Shown: positions 43,422 through 51,958, counted from the stretch's first letter. The stretch is DNA of 64,000 nucleotides from Pseudomonas viridiflava (GCF_900583165.1 NZ_UTKY01000115.1:1-64000), one strand, 5' to 3'. The notes: generated by a model not told the origin, from the sequence alone. Numbers and translations: made by a program.

Positions 43422-43762
43422 GCGCCACAGCAGCGAATAAAAGCCGATGCCCTGCATCGGCTTTTTTGTGGGTGCCATTTTTATTCTTTACATACTCGCA
43501 CACACTAAACGTACAGCCAAGAACAAGCCTCATCCAACGCAAAGCGTTAATCCATCGAACTATTCACTGCAAATAAAAGACATACCTTACACCTAATAGC
43601 GCTTACGCCCCCAAAGCGCTCTTGCACTTTCTACGCGCTTATATATCTGGCTTTAACAGCAACTTACCCTGCTCGCAAACACAATGACAACTATGGGTGT
43701 TTCCGGTTTACTGGCGCCGACTTCACCCCTGGAAGTAGCAACAGCAGCGGAGCAATAACTTT
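43422..43762. other. Intergenic region between ychF and hrpS
   Basis: 341 bases. It begins with the ychF terminator. The remainder is AT-richer than the flanking genes and holds no convincing open frame, hrp box or -24/-12 promoter. It must contain the promoter of the HrpS-like gene, which I could not place. It marks the left border of the secretion cluster. Confidence 0.6.
43441..43468 (+). terminator. Rho-independent terminator after ychF
   Basis: Stem AGCCGATG / CATCGGCT around CCCTG, followed by a run of T, about 20 bases after the ychF stop. Confidence 0.93.
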
Positions 43763-44704
43763 ATGCTGGCCCGTGACCAGAGCACACCCATCAACGATAA
43801 CCCCTTCTTTGACTGCCCTGACATCGAATCCACCATCAGTACTACCGCGCCGCTCAATATTGATGTGCTGTTACTTGGAGAAACAGGTACGGGCAAAGAC
43901 ACCCTGGCACAACGCATACATTGCTTATCGGGACGCAAAGGCAACTTCGTTGCGGTCAACTGTGCTGCCATACCGGAAACCCTTGCAGAGAGCCAGTTGT
44001 TCGGCGTCAACAGCGGCGCCTACACCGGCGCGATGCAGTCGCGAGCCGGCTTTGTAGAAGCCGCCCACCTAGGCACCCTGTACCTCGATGAAATCGATAG
44101 CATGCCGCTGTCGCTCCAGGCAAAACTGCTGCGGGTGCTGGAATGCCGCGGTGTTGAGCGCCTGGGCTCGACTCGATTCATCCGGGTGGATATGCGGGTA
44201 ATCGCTTCTGCCCAGCAGTCCTTGCTTGAAATGGTGGAACGAGGTGCCTTCCGACGTGATCTGTATTTCCGCCTCAATGTCATCAATATTCATCTTCCTC
44301 CTCTGCGTGAGCGCAGGGAGTTCATCATCCCTTTGTTCCTGAACATGGTCAAACAAGAGGCAGACACCTTTAAGTGCTCCGTGCAGCCCCCCGCAGGCAC
44401 GCTACTGCAGCAACTACTTTGTCACCGATGGCTTGGGAATGTCCGCGAGCTTCGCTCCGCTGCCAAACGCTTCGTTTTGGGTTTACCCCCGTTCCCTGTA
44501 AGTCTTGAGCCACATGCAGCAACAAATTTGAAAACACGCTTGCAACAGATCGAAAAAGCATTGATTGAAGAGTCACTACAGCGGCATAAACATAGAGTCG
44601 ACAAAGTAGCTACAGAGTTAGGGGTTGCCCGTCGCACGCTTTACTATCGAATGAACCAACTGAAAATAATCTCTCATGAAACCAAGCTGAAAGACTCAAG
44701 TTGA
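43763..44704 (+). CDS. hrpS: HrpS-type sigma54 enhancer-binding protein
   Basis: A 313-residue activator made of an AAA+ domain and a C-terminal Fis-type helix-turn-helix, without a receiver domain, as in P. syringae HrpR/HrpS. Walker A is GETGTGKD (39-46), the sigma54-contact loop is GAYTGA (85-90), Walker B is GTLYLDEID (104-112), and the HTH is VDKVATELGVARRTLYYRM near the end. It should activate the -24/-12 promoter of hrpL. Only one such gene is present, so it presumably works as a homo-hexamer. HrpV and HrpG, encoded downstream, are its known inhibitor and anti-inhibitor in P. syringae. Confidence 0.93.
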   Translation: MLARDQSTPINDNPFFDCPDIESTISTTAPLNIDVLLLGETGTGKDTLAQRIHCLSGRKGNFVAVNCAAIPETLAESQLFGVNSGAYTGAMQSRAGFVEAAHLGTLYLDEIDSMPLSLQAKLLRVLECRGVERLGSTRFIRVDMRVIASAQQSLLEMVERGAFRRDLYFRLNVINIHLPPLRERREFIIPLFLNMVKQEADTFKCSVQPPAGTLLQQLLCHRWLGNVRELRSAAKRFVLGLPPFPVSLEPHAATNLKTRLQQIEKALIEESLQRHKHRVDKVATELGVARRTLYYRMNQLKIISHETKLKDSS

Positions 44705-44773
44705 CTCCAGCCTACTGCCTGATGATTTCAAATGAGTCCGAAACATCCACAAACATATGCTGAATATAGATCA

Positions 44774-44802
44774 GGAACGAACCTCACATTATCGGCCACC
44801 TA
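44774..44802 (+). promoter_or_regulatory. hrp box (HrpL promoter) before the pilin candidate
   Basis: GGAACG at 44774-44779, 16 bases, then CCACCTA at 44796-44802. This matches GGAACC-N16-CCACNNA with a single deviation (final C to G in the first block). It lies 87 bases upstream of the small pilin-candidate gene and would drive that gene through hrpE. Confidence 0.85.
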
Positions 44803-44889
44803 GATCCCGAGCGTCCGAGACCGCTCAAACATCGCGCAGACAAATATTAAACTCTGTCTGCCCAATCTATCGAATACAAAGGTAATTCT

Positions 44890-45063
44890 ATGTCTACAGT
44901 AAATCGGTCGCTTGACAGCATTGCAAACTGGGCCAGAAACGAAAATGAAAAAAATGCGATAGAAAAAATAGAGAAAGGCGTCGAGGACGGGAAAAAAACT
45001 ACAAAAATCGAAATTGCCAACTCGGCGTTGACAATGTTAGGCAAGGTGCAGTTACCACGTTAA
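44890..45063 (+). CDS. Candidate Hrp pilin subunit (HrpA-like small protein)
   Basis: A 57-residue open frame starting MSTVNRSLDSIANWARNEN and ending IANSALTMLGKVQLPR. It is the first gene after a hrp box and lies just before hrpB, exactly where hrpA stands in P. syringae. It is small, helical in character and without a signal peptide, as expected for a type III pilin, and is AT-richer than its neighbours. I cannot see direct similarity to a known HrpA; pilins evolve fast. The call rests on position, promoter and size. A non-pilin HrpL-controlled small protein is the alternative. Confidence 0.62.
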   Translation: MSTVNRSLDSIANWARNENEKNAIEKIEKGVEDGKKTTKIEIANSALTMLGKVQLPR

Positions 45064-45151
45064 TCAATACCGCCCTCCCTTGTCGATGCGGCCGGGGGGG
45101 ACACCACTGTCACCACAAGCGCTGCAACTGACATATTCCAGAGAGTTTCCT

Positions 45152-45511
45152 ATGTATATCTACAACGCAGATCGCTTGGCGCCAGAGTCCAGCGGTACTC
45201 GGGCGGATTCGCCCGCGGCATTTAACGAGACTTCCGACATCAACTTTTTCAACGCGCAACTGAATCTCACCGCAGAGCCCGCCAAAAGAGTCAGCCCCGC
45301 TGCGCCCAGTAATCTATTAAACCTGAGCATTCCTGAGTCGGCGGCCGGACGCGTGAAAAGAGGAATGCGCGACAGGCTACAGGATAAGCAGACCAAGGAC
45401 GCCCACGCCCTGCCCCAATCATTGGCCCTCGCGAACCTTGAAGTGGTGGGCCGGGTCAAGATGCTCGGTATGCTGGTGAAAGGCGTCGATAAAATCGCCA
45501 CCATGGGATAG
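45152..45511 (+). CDS. hrpB: Type III secretion inner-rod protein HrpB (SctI)
   Basis: A 119-residue protein in the position of HrpB, the inner-rod subunit that links the export gate to the pilus. The conserved end is hydrophobic/helical (LALANLEVVGRVKMLGMLVK). The ATG at 45152 (MYIYNADRLAP) has GAGAG upstream; a longer frame from 45080 lacks a ribosome site. No harpin gene lies between it and the pilin candidate, unlike P. syringae, where hrpZ does. hrcJ follows after 4 bases. Confidence 0.8.
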   Translation: MYIYNADRLAPESSGTRADSPAAFNETSDINFFNAQLNLTAEPAKRVSPAAPSNLLNLSIPESAAGRVKRGMRDRLQDKQTKDAHALPQSLALANLEVVGRVKMLGMLVKGVDKIATMG

Positions 45512-45515
45512 CCGC

Positions 45516-46301
45516 ATGCATCGCTATCTATCCGTCACACTGCTTTGTTTATCGACGTTGATATTGACAGGCTGCGGTGAGAGCGTGGAGCTTCACCGCC
45601 AACTCTCGGAACAGGAGGCCAACGAAGTCATTGCTGAGTTGGCGGACAAGCAGATCCGCGCCCAGAAGATTCCGGCAAAGGACGGCGTGGTTGTTCGCGT
45701 TCGGGCAAACGACATCAGCCGAGCTGTTCGTACGTTAGAGGCCGTAGGCCTGCCCAAAGTGGCCCGCTCTACCTTGGGGGATATCTTTCGTAAGGAAGGG
45801 GTGATTTCTACACCGCTGGAAGAGCGTGCACGCTACATCTACGCACTGTCCCAGGAGCTGGAAGCCACGTTATCGAACATCGATGGGGTGATCGTTGCCC
45901 GTGTGCATGTTGTGCTGCCTGAGCGAGTGGCACCCGGCGAACCTGTGCAGCCGGCGTCCGCCTCCGTGTTTATCAAGCATGATCCGCGGCTGGACCCGGA
46001 CAACATTCAACCCCGCGTACGCAGAATGGTGGCCAGCAGCATTCCAGGCATGGCTTCAGCGATAGAGAACACGCAAAAACTGACCGTCGTTTTCGTACCC
46101 GCAACTGCCTATCAAGAGCAGCAGCAACTCACCTACTTCGGGCCCTTCCTGGTACCGGGGCAAGATCTGGGGTTCTGGCGCACCACCCTCATGGCCCCCC
46201 TGATCGTGCTCATACTGGGCGGCACTGTCTGGTTATTCTGGCGCCGACGGTCCGCGAACACCCAGCCGGTAGAACCGGCAATCGCGCACGCTAATGAATA
46301 A
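45516..46301 (+). CDS. hrcJ: Type III secretion inner-membrane ring lipoprotein HrcJ (SctJ)
   Basis: A 261-residue YscJ/FliF-family lipoprotein (lipobox LILTGC, Cys20) forming the periplasmic inner ring. The ring-building motif region (LSEQEANEVIAELADKQI; ARVHVVLPERVAPGEP; SASVFIKHDPR) is well conserved, and a C-terminal membrane anchor spans about residues 225-242. It overlaps hrpD by 8 bases. Confidence 0.95.
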   Translation: MHRYLSVTLLCLSTLILTGCGESVELHRQLSEQEANEVIAELADKQIRAQKIPAKDGVVVRVRANDISRAVRTLEAVGLPKVARSTLGDIFRKEGVISTPLEERARYIYALSQELEATLSNIDGVIVARVHVVLPERVAPGEPVQPASASVFIKHDPRLDPDNIQPRVRRMVASSIPGMASAIENTQKLTVVFVPATAYQEQQQLTYFGPFLVPGQDLGFWRTTLMAPLIVLILGGTVWLFWRRRSANTQPVEPAIAHANE

Positions 46302-46842
46302 CGACCTCACCTGGGTACGGTGGTGGGTTTCACCCTGGGAAAACGCCCACCGCGACTGGCGCGCCCAAAAGGGCTTTGTGCAAACAGAGGCGCTTTCAAG
46401 GGCTCATCATCAACAGGTGAGCCGTCTGTTCGGGATCGAGCCAGAACTTCCTCCTCCCCCCTCGGCCCCGGTTTTGCAACTGGTACTGTCCTGTAACCAA
46501 CAACAAGATCTCGCTCTGCTGTTAGTCAAAGAGATATGCAATCCAAGCAACGACAGCCGCGTGAACGAGGAGCTGCGCCGCTGGTGTCAGCGCCTGGCCA
46601 AGGCACTGGCACCCGCCCCGATTTTGGTGAATGTCGACGACCCGCTGCATTGCCTGCGCGCATGGGTCTCACCTGCGACCTGGCAGCGGTTGCGCTTGAG
46701 CTTTGACCGTCACCGGGTACTTGACGTAGAAGCATACCCAAGGCTGCTCAACGCCCATGACCGCTTGGACACCCTGTGGCAAGCCGCGCTCTGGCGCGCC
46801 ACTTCAACGACCGTCAATGAAACTCCAGACCTGCCCTCGTGA
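46294..46842 (+). CDS. hrpD: Type III secretion accessory protein HrpD (SctK)
   Basis: A 182-residue protein between hrcJ and hrpE, the position of HrpD, the SctK-type component of the cytoplasmic sorting platform. Sequence conservation is low by eye; typical is WQRLRLSFDRHRVLDVEAYP. It overlaps both neighbours (8 and 4 bases), so it is firmly within the operon. Confidence 0.82.
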   Translation: MNNDLTWVRWWVSPWENAHRDWRAQKGFVQTEALSRAHHQQVSRLFGIEPELPPPPSAPVLQLVLSCNQQQDLALLLVKEICNPSNDSRVNEELRRWCQRLAKALAPAPILVNVDDPLHCLRAWVSPATWQRLRLSFDRHRVLDVEAYPRLLNAHDRLDTLWQAALWRATSTTVNETPDLPS

Positions 46843-47438
46843 GAACACCCCGCATGTTTTGCGCCCAGAAAATCGAACTGCACACCGTCACCGACAATCT
46901 GCCTACAACCCTGATCCCTAGGGAAATGCTCGCCGACTACACACAGGCCAGTCATCTGATCGAGCATGCCCGAGCCCAGGCAAGCACGCTCATGCTCCAG
47001 GCCGAAGTCCAGTGCGAGCGGATCCTGGAAAATGCAGGCACTCATTTCTGGCAACGTGCCAATACCCAATTGCAGCGCTGGGAGCTGGAACGCCGGGCAA
47101 TGCAAGACAGCCTGGAACAGGTCGCCACCTCCGTGATCAACACCGCACTACGCAGTTTCCTGGATGAGACGCTGCCCGCTCAACGCATCTCGGTGCTGCT
47201 CAACCAACTGTTGGCCGCTCAACTACCGCCCATTAAGGCGACCCTGCTGTGTCATCCACAGGACCGAGAAATCGTCGAGCAATGGCTGGTTCGCCTCGGT
47301 GATGTTCCCTGGGTACTTCGAGTCGAAAACGAAGTTAACGCTCAGTCATTGTTGCTCGAAACAGACGACGGCGCCTTTCATGTCAATTGGACCAACGCCC
47401 TGGACCATCTGATACCTGTCACGGCCAGCCCCCCCTGA
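46839..47438 (+). CDS. hrpE: Type III secretion stator HrpE (SctL)
   Basis: A 199-residue protein of the YscL/FliH family, which tethers the HrcN ATPase to the HrcQ pods. The central part is a long charged helix rich in Ala, Glu and Gln (about residues 30-95), followed by the globular C-terminal ATPase-binding part. I use GTG at 46839 because of its 4-base overlap with the hrpD stop; ATG at 46854 (MFCAQKIEL) is a real alternative. Confidence 0.85.
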   Translation: MRTPRMFCAQKIELHTVTDNLPTTLIPREMLADYTQASHLIEHARAQASTLMLQAEVQCERILENAGTHFWQRANTQLQRWELERRAMQDSLEQVATSVINTALRSFLDETLPAQRISVLLNQLLAAQLPPIKATLLCHPQDREIVEQWLVRLGDVPWVLRVENEVNAQSLLLETDDGAFHVNWTNALDHLIPVTASPP

Positions 47439-47490
47439 GTAACTCCTAGCGTTGATGTGCGCTGTTTTTTCACAAATGCCATCAGTCGAT

Positions 47491-47519
47491 GGAACCTGTT
47501 ACGCATCAGCGGCCACACA
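47491..47519 (+). promoter_or_regulatory. hrp box (HrpL promoter) before hrpF
   Basis: GGAACC at 47491-47496, exactly 16 bases, then CCACACA at 47513-47519: a perfect match to GGAACC-N16-CCACNNA. It lies 28 bases before the hrpF start and drives hrpF-hrpG-hrcC-hrpT-hrpV. Confidence 0.92.
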
Positions 47520-47547
47520 TGAAGCAGCAATCTACTGGAGACAAACC

Positions 47548-47778
47548 ATGATTGGTGAAGGCCGCCAACTTCCAAGGCTCTATCGAGAGCTGGCCCAAGA
47601 GGAAAAAAACCTGAATAAAATTGATGCTCAAGAAGCGCAAGACGCCGAAGAGCTGGGAATGATATTCAACCAGATGATGGACTCAAAGTTCGAAATCGCC
47701 AAAAAAATGACGATGGCGTCAACCTTACAGTCCTTCGAACACGACACCATCAAATTTGTTGTCTCAAACATCAATTGA
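47548..47778 (+). CDS. hrpF: Type III secretion protein HrpF, pilin-chaperone partner
   Basis: A 76-residue, highly charged helical protein (MIGEGRQLPRLYRELAQEEK). In P. syringae HrpF pairs with HrpG and the HrpA pilin, resembling needle-chaperone complexes. The start at 47548 has GGAG upstream and lies 28 bases after the hrp box; the longer frame starting at 47452 begins upstream of that promoter and is rejected. Confidence 0.85.
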   Translation: MIGEGRQLPRLYRELAQEEKNLNKIDAQEAQDAEELGMIFNQMMDSKFEIAKKMTMASTLQSFEHDTIKFVVSNIN

Positions 47779-48175
47779 CGGTTGGCTGCGACCTCTGGTC
47801 GATTGCCTCAATGGCCATCAACCGCAGGCCCAGCTGTATGAAAACGACGACGAGCTGAGCCTGCATTGTCATGATTCTCACCTGCTGCTGCGTATTCAAT
47901 TGACGCATCCTGACCTCGAAACCTACCCAGTCCAGGCATGGCTACGCCTAGGACTCGCCAGCCTGGCGCACTTCAAAGGCTCACTGGCGCGTTGCCCTGT
48001 GACGGGCCATCTGTGGTTGGTGCAATGCCTACTGCGGGACTGCAGCCAAAGTCATCTGTTGAACGCTCTAGAAGCACTTCTCAACCAACGCGATACCTGG
48101 CGCCGCATCGTTGCTCGCCAGACAAAGCCTGGGCGCATGTTCCAGGCCTCTACATTACGTAAGCCGCTGCTCTGA
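47756..48175 (+). CDS. hrpG: Type III secretion protein HrpG, chaperone and regulator
   Basis: A 139-residue acidic protein with the class I/needle-chaperone look. In P. syringae HrpG frees HrpS by binding HrpV, and also acts with HrpF on the pilin. No ATG or GTG fits near the N-terminus, so initiation is assigned to TTG at 47756 (or the next codon, also TTG); it overlaps hrpF by 23 bases. Confidence 0.83.
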   Translation: MLSQTSIDGWLRPLVDCLNGHQPQAQLYENDDELSLHCHDSHLLLRIQLTHPDLETYPVQAWLRLGLASLAHFKGSLARCPVTGHLWLVQCLLRDCSQSHLLNALEALLNQRDTWRRIVARQTKPGRMFQASTLRKPLL

Positions 48176-48190
48176 AACTGAGAACCTGTC

Positions 48191-50338
48191 ATGAACAACA
48201 AGATCTACAAGCGCTCAAGCTTGCACGCAAGCTCGCCCGCGTCAGTTACAAAGCTCGCCCGCTGGCACAGTCTGATCGCCCTGCCCCTGCTACTGCTCCC
48301 CCTGCAACACAGCCTGGCGGCCATCCCCGCCGAATGGAAAAACACCGCCTACGCCTACGAGGCCGAACATAAGCCTCTGAGGGAAGTGCTTGATGATTTT
48401 GCCCAGACCTTCGGCACGCAATTGCAGATCGAAGGCCTGCTCGATGGCAACGTCAACGGCAAGATTCGGGCAAATACCCCGCAATCGTTGCTCGACCGCC
48501 TGGGGATGGAGCATCGTTTCCAGTGGTACCTGTACAACAACACGCTCTATATCAGCGCCCTGGATCAACAGGAATCGGCACGCCTGGAAGTGTCGAGCGA
48601 AACCGTGGCCGACCTCAAACAGGCGCTCACCGATATCGGCTTGCTCGACAACCGTTTCGGCTGGGGCGAACTGCCCGAGGACGGCGTGGTACTGGTCTCC
48701 GGCCCCAAGCGCTACATTGAGCAGATCAAGCAATTCAGTAGTCAGCGCCGTTCCGCCGAAGAAAAGCAAAGCGTGTTGACCTACCCACTGAAATTCGCGA
48801 ACGCGGGTGATCGCCCGATCGATTACCGCGGTGAAAAGATGATCATCCCCGGTGTCGCCAGCATGCTGCGCGGGTTGCTTGAGCCGCGATCTGCCTCGGC
48901 CACTGCGAAGGCTACCCGGGCTCCGTCGTCAGGCGCAGCGATCACTTCGCCCATGGCCCAAGGCCTTCCCCGGCTGGGCAACCCGCTGCTCAGCCAAATG
49001 CTTGCCCCGCCGAGCAGCGAGGCCCAATTCAACAACGGGATGTCGCTGACACCCCGCGCATCGGTGTCGGCCGGTCGAATTCGGGTTGAAGCCGATGTGC
49101 GTAACAACGCGGTGATGATCTACGACTTGCCGGAACGCCACGGGATGTACCGCGACCTGATTGCCCAACTCGATGTAGCGCGCAAACTGGTAGAAATCGA
49201 CGCCATCATTCTTGATATCGAGCGCACTCAACTGCGCGAATTCGGGGTGAACTGGGGCTTTCAAAACGCTAATTTCCGCGGCGGTGTAAACAATATTGCA
49301 CCAGGGAGTTCGTCACAATTATCGATCGCCAACCGTGATGGTTTTTTTGCCGATGTGCGCGCGCTGGAGCAACGCGGCCTGGCAACGCTGGTATCGAATC
49401 CATCAGTGCTGACCCTGGAAAACCAGCCCGCGGTGATTGATTTCAATCGTACGCAATACCTCACTGCCGGTAACGAAGTCGCAACCATATTACCGATTAC
49501 CGTCGGTACCAGTTTCCAGGTGGTGCCACGGGTCATCACCTCACGCGGCAGCCATCAGATCCATCTGGCGGTGGACATCGAAGACGGCAACTTCGATGAA
49601 TCCAACCCTGATCGCGTCGGACCGGATGTACGCAAGGGCGCGGTCAGCACGCAAGCCGTCATGGCGGAAAAACGCTCGCTGGTGGTGGGCGGTTTCCACG
49701 TCACGGAAAATGCCGACAAGCTCAACAAGATCCCACTGCTGGGCGACATTCCCTGGCTGGGTAAAGCCCTGTTTTCGTCAACCGAACGCAAAAGCAATCG
49801 CCGTGAGCGCCTTTTCATTATCACCCCTCGCGTCATTGGTGATCAGGCCGACCCATCGCGCTACTTGCCCCAGGCCGATCAGGCAGAGCTGCAGGCCGCC
49901 CTCAAACCTTTGGCCCGACGCATGACCCCGCATGCCCCCGAAATCAAGCACAGCGACCTGATCCATGCGCTGGCTACCCTGGTCAGCGGCCAGGTGCCCA
50001 CAGCGTTTAAAACAGCACCGATGCCACTGGGCCTTAACACCCTGTGTTCAACCCGCGACCTGCTCGCGCTCAACACCGAACGTAGCCAGTGGTTCGCCGG
50101 CCCGCAGTTCAACGTCGCTGTCGTGGTGCTGCGCAACCAACACAACCGCCATGTACGTATTGATGAAAAAGAGTGCAGCAACTCCCAAACACTGGCAGTC
50201 ACCGCCTGGCCTCGTGCATGGCTCAAACCGGGTGAAGAAGCCGAAGTGTTTATCGCCATGCGCCCGATCGTGAAGGACGAACACATTGGCGTCTCGCGCC
50301 CCTCCCTGATTGCCCCAACCGGGAAGAAACCAGAATGA
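48191..50338 (+). CDS. hrcC: Type III secretion outer-membrane secretin HrcC (SctC)
   Basis: A 715-residue secretin forming the outer-membrane ring. A signal peptide ends near residue 44 (PLQHSLAA), N-domains follow (PLREVLDDFAQTFGTQLQIE; EQIKQFSSQRRS), and the C-terminal secretin domain shows VEIDAIILDIERTQLREFGV, NPSVLTLENQPAVIDFN and KIPLLGDIPWLGKALF. HrpT, encoded next, is its likely lipoprotein partner. Confidence 0.97.
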   Translation: MNNKIYKRSSLHASSPASVTKLARWHSLIALPLLLLPLQHSLAAIPAEWKNTAYAYEAEHKPLREVLDDFAQTFGTQLQIEGLLDGNVNGKIRANTPQSLLDRLGMEHRFQWYLYNNTLYISALDQQESARLEVSSETVADLKQALTDIGLLDNRFGWGELPEDGVVLVSGPKRYIEQIKQFSSQRRSAEEKQSVLTYPLKFANAGDRPIDYRGEKMIIPGVASMLRGLLEPRSASATAKATRAPSSGAAITSPMAQGLPRLGNPLLSQMLAPPSSEAQFNNGMSLTPRASVSAGRIRVEADVRNNAVMIYDLPERHGMYRDLIAQLDVARKLVEIDAIILDIERTQLREFGVNWGFQNANFRGGVNNIAPGSSSQLSIANRDGFFADVRALEQRGLATLVSNPSVLTLENQPAVIDFNRTQYLTAGNEVATILPITVGTSFQVVPRVITSRGSHQIHLAVDIEDGNFDESNPDRVGPDVRKGAVSTQAVMAEKRSLVVGGFHVTENADKLNKIPLLGDIPWLGKALFSSTERKSNRRERLFIITPRVIGDQADPSRYLPQADQAELQAALKPLARRMTPHAPEIKHSDLIHALATLVSGQVPTAFKTAPMPLGLNTLCSTRDLLALNTERSQWFAGPQFNVAVVVLRNQHNRHVRIDEKECSNSQTLAVTAWPRAWLKPGEEAEVFIAMRPIVKDEHIGVSRPSLIAPTGKKPE

Positions 50339-50538
50339 TCCGCCTACTTTCAAGCCTCACACTGATGTGCCTGCTGCTGGCTGTAAATGGCTGCGCTTCA
50401 ACCTGCCGTGGCGACTCTTGCTCACGCCCACAATCCAGCGCGGACAAGATGGTGATCTGGTGGCCCGAACACATGCGCACGCAACCCGGCCCCTCGGGTG
50501 AGCGTTCGGATCACCAGACCATTTCACTTGAACGATGA
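50335..50538 (+). CDS. hrpT: Type III secretion lipoprotein HrpT
   Basis: A 67-residue lipoprotein with lipobox LAVNGC (Cys20), starting in a 4-base overlap with hrcC. HrpT is an outer-membrane lipoprotein that assists HrcC like a pilotin. The short mature part (about 47 residues) is cysteine- and serine-rich at its N-terminus. Confidence 0.87.
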   Translation: MIRLLSSLTLMCLLLAVNGCASTCRGDSCSRPQSSADKMVIWWPEHMRTQPGPSGERSDHQTISLER

Positions 50539-50870
50539 CCGCTACGCTGGACGATTTGGTGAGTGGCACCGCCACTCATCTTGCTCTCGCAAAAGGGGTT
50601 GAGCTGCGCACACAGAAAGCCGGGGGGCAATTGGGGCTGGCGTTGCAGATCAACCGCGAGGCGTTGCAAGCCAAGCAACTGCAACGCGTGCTGGAACGAC
50701 GCTTCGAACAAGCATTGACGTACGACGGCTGTTTTGTTTTTTCCACTCTCGACGATGCCCTGGTGCTCTGGCACCGCCTCGAGGGTAGCGACCGGGTGGT
50801 GAATAAAGTCCTCAGCCGTTTATTGTCTCTGGCGAGTCTTGAATCGCTGGATCGCGTCGTTCAACGCTGA
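50535..50870 (+). CDS. hrpV: HrpV, negative regulator of HrpS
   Basis: A 111-residue protein at the end of the plus-strand block, with the HrpV position and length. In P. syringae HrpV binds HrpS and blocks activation of hrpL. It overlaps hrpT by 4 bases and ends inside the last codons of the convergent hrcU gene (10 bases shared). Confidence 0.85.
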   Translation: MTATLDDLVSGTATHLALAKGVELRTQKAGGQLGLALQINREALQAKQLQRVLERRFEQALTYDGCFVFSTLDDALVLWHRLEGSDRVVNKVLSRLLSLASLESLDRVVQR

Positions 50871-51958
50871 TCCAGTTCAGGCAACTGCAGGGTTTCACGC
50901 TTGGCCTCATCGTCCAGCTCTCGCAAGGTGCGATAGATGAAGGCAACCGCTTGCAGCGTATCGCGAGAAATATTCGCGCCCAGTTTTTGCTTATAGAGCG
51001 TACGCGCCAGCCATACACACTGAATCACGGGAATGTCTGCCCGCTTGGCCCGGTCGATCAATTGACGAGCCTGGGCATCGGTACCTTTTTCCACCAGCAG
51101 CGGCAGCGGTGTTTTGCCAGGGCGGTAGAACAAGGCAACCGCAAAGTGCGTCGGGTTGACCACCAACATGTCAGACTCTTCCAACTTAGGCAGCTTGACC
51201 TTCGGCTCCTCATTCGCCATTTCGTATGCCAATTGCCGGCGCTGGCCCTTGACGTGCGGGTCGCCCTCCATGTCCTTGTACTCCTTGACCACCTCCACCT
51301 GGGTCATGCGCATGCGCTTGGCATAGAAGTACTTCTGCAGTGCAAAGTCGATCAATGCCATCACCAGCAGCAACCCCAGGCACACATGCAGCAAATGCCG
51401 AAATAACACAATCAAGGCCTGCACATAGCTTTGCAGGTCGCCGCTGGCCAAGCTGATCAGCGCGCTCAGTGACGGGCCGATAACCACATACAAAATCAGG
51501 CTCAGCAGTACCGCCTTGGCTAAGCCCATGAACAAGGTCATCAAGGATTGGCCAGAAAACATTTGCTTGGCCTGATTCAGCGGATTAAGTCGGTTGAAGT
51601 CCGGTTTCAAGGTTTCCGGTGCAAATAGCAGCCCGAACTGCAGCCAACTGCTGATTAATTTGACGGCGATTGCCACACCCGCCATCAGCAGGGCAAAAGA
51701 GAAAAAAACCAGCAGGCTTTCCATCAGGACTTCTTCCAGCGCACGCACGAAGGGTTGGTCTATACGGCGTATTGGCAGGACCATCAACTGTTGAAACCGT
51801 TGCAGGCTGGGTTCGGCCGTGAACAACGCAATTTCGCTCAGGGCTGTCAGTACCAGCAGCTTGCCTACGTCCTGGCTCTGCGCAACCTGGCCTTTTTTGC
51901 GCTGATCACGCAGTTTCTTAGGGGTTGCCGCGTGCTTTTTCTCACCGGAGTCGCTCAT
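50861..51958 (-). CDS. hrcU: Type III secretion export-gate switch protein HrcU (SctU)
   Basis: A 365-residue YscU/FlhB-family protein. Four membrane segments occupy about residues 30-210, then a cytoplasmic domain with the autocleavage motif NPTH (N268-H271) that switches substrate class together with HrpP. The start at 51958 (MSDSGEKKHAATPKKLRDQ) overlaps the hrcT stop by 4 bases; the longer open frame upstream is out of the hrcT frame and ignored. Intact. Confidence 0.97.
   Translation of the reverse strand: MSDSGEKKHAATPKKLRDQRKKGQVAQSQDVGKLLVLTALSEIALFTAEPSLQRFQQLMVLPIRRIDQPFVRALEEVLMESLLVFFSFALLMAGVAIAVKLISSWLQFGLLFAPETLKPDFNRLNPLNQAKQMFSGQSLMTLFMGLAKAVLLSLILYVVIGPSLSALISLASGDLQSYVQALIVLFRHLLHVCLGLLLVMALIDFALQKYFYAKRMRMTQVEVVKEYKDMEGDPHVKGQRRQLAYEMANEEPKVKLPKLEESDMLVVNPTHFAVALFYRPGKTPLPLLVEKGTDAQARQLIDRAKRADIPVIQCVWLARTLYKQKLGANISRDTLQAVAFIYRTLRELDDEAKRETLQLPELDQR

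Noticed and set aside
40923..43478. Two long minus-strand frames opposite rplY-pth and ychF
   Set aside because: Both lie opposite strongly conserved core genes and show no recognisable motif.
43422..43762. Promoter of hrpS
   Set aside because: TTGCAC and TATATA elements near 43622-43647 have the wrong spacing, and no -24/-12 or hrp box was found.
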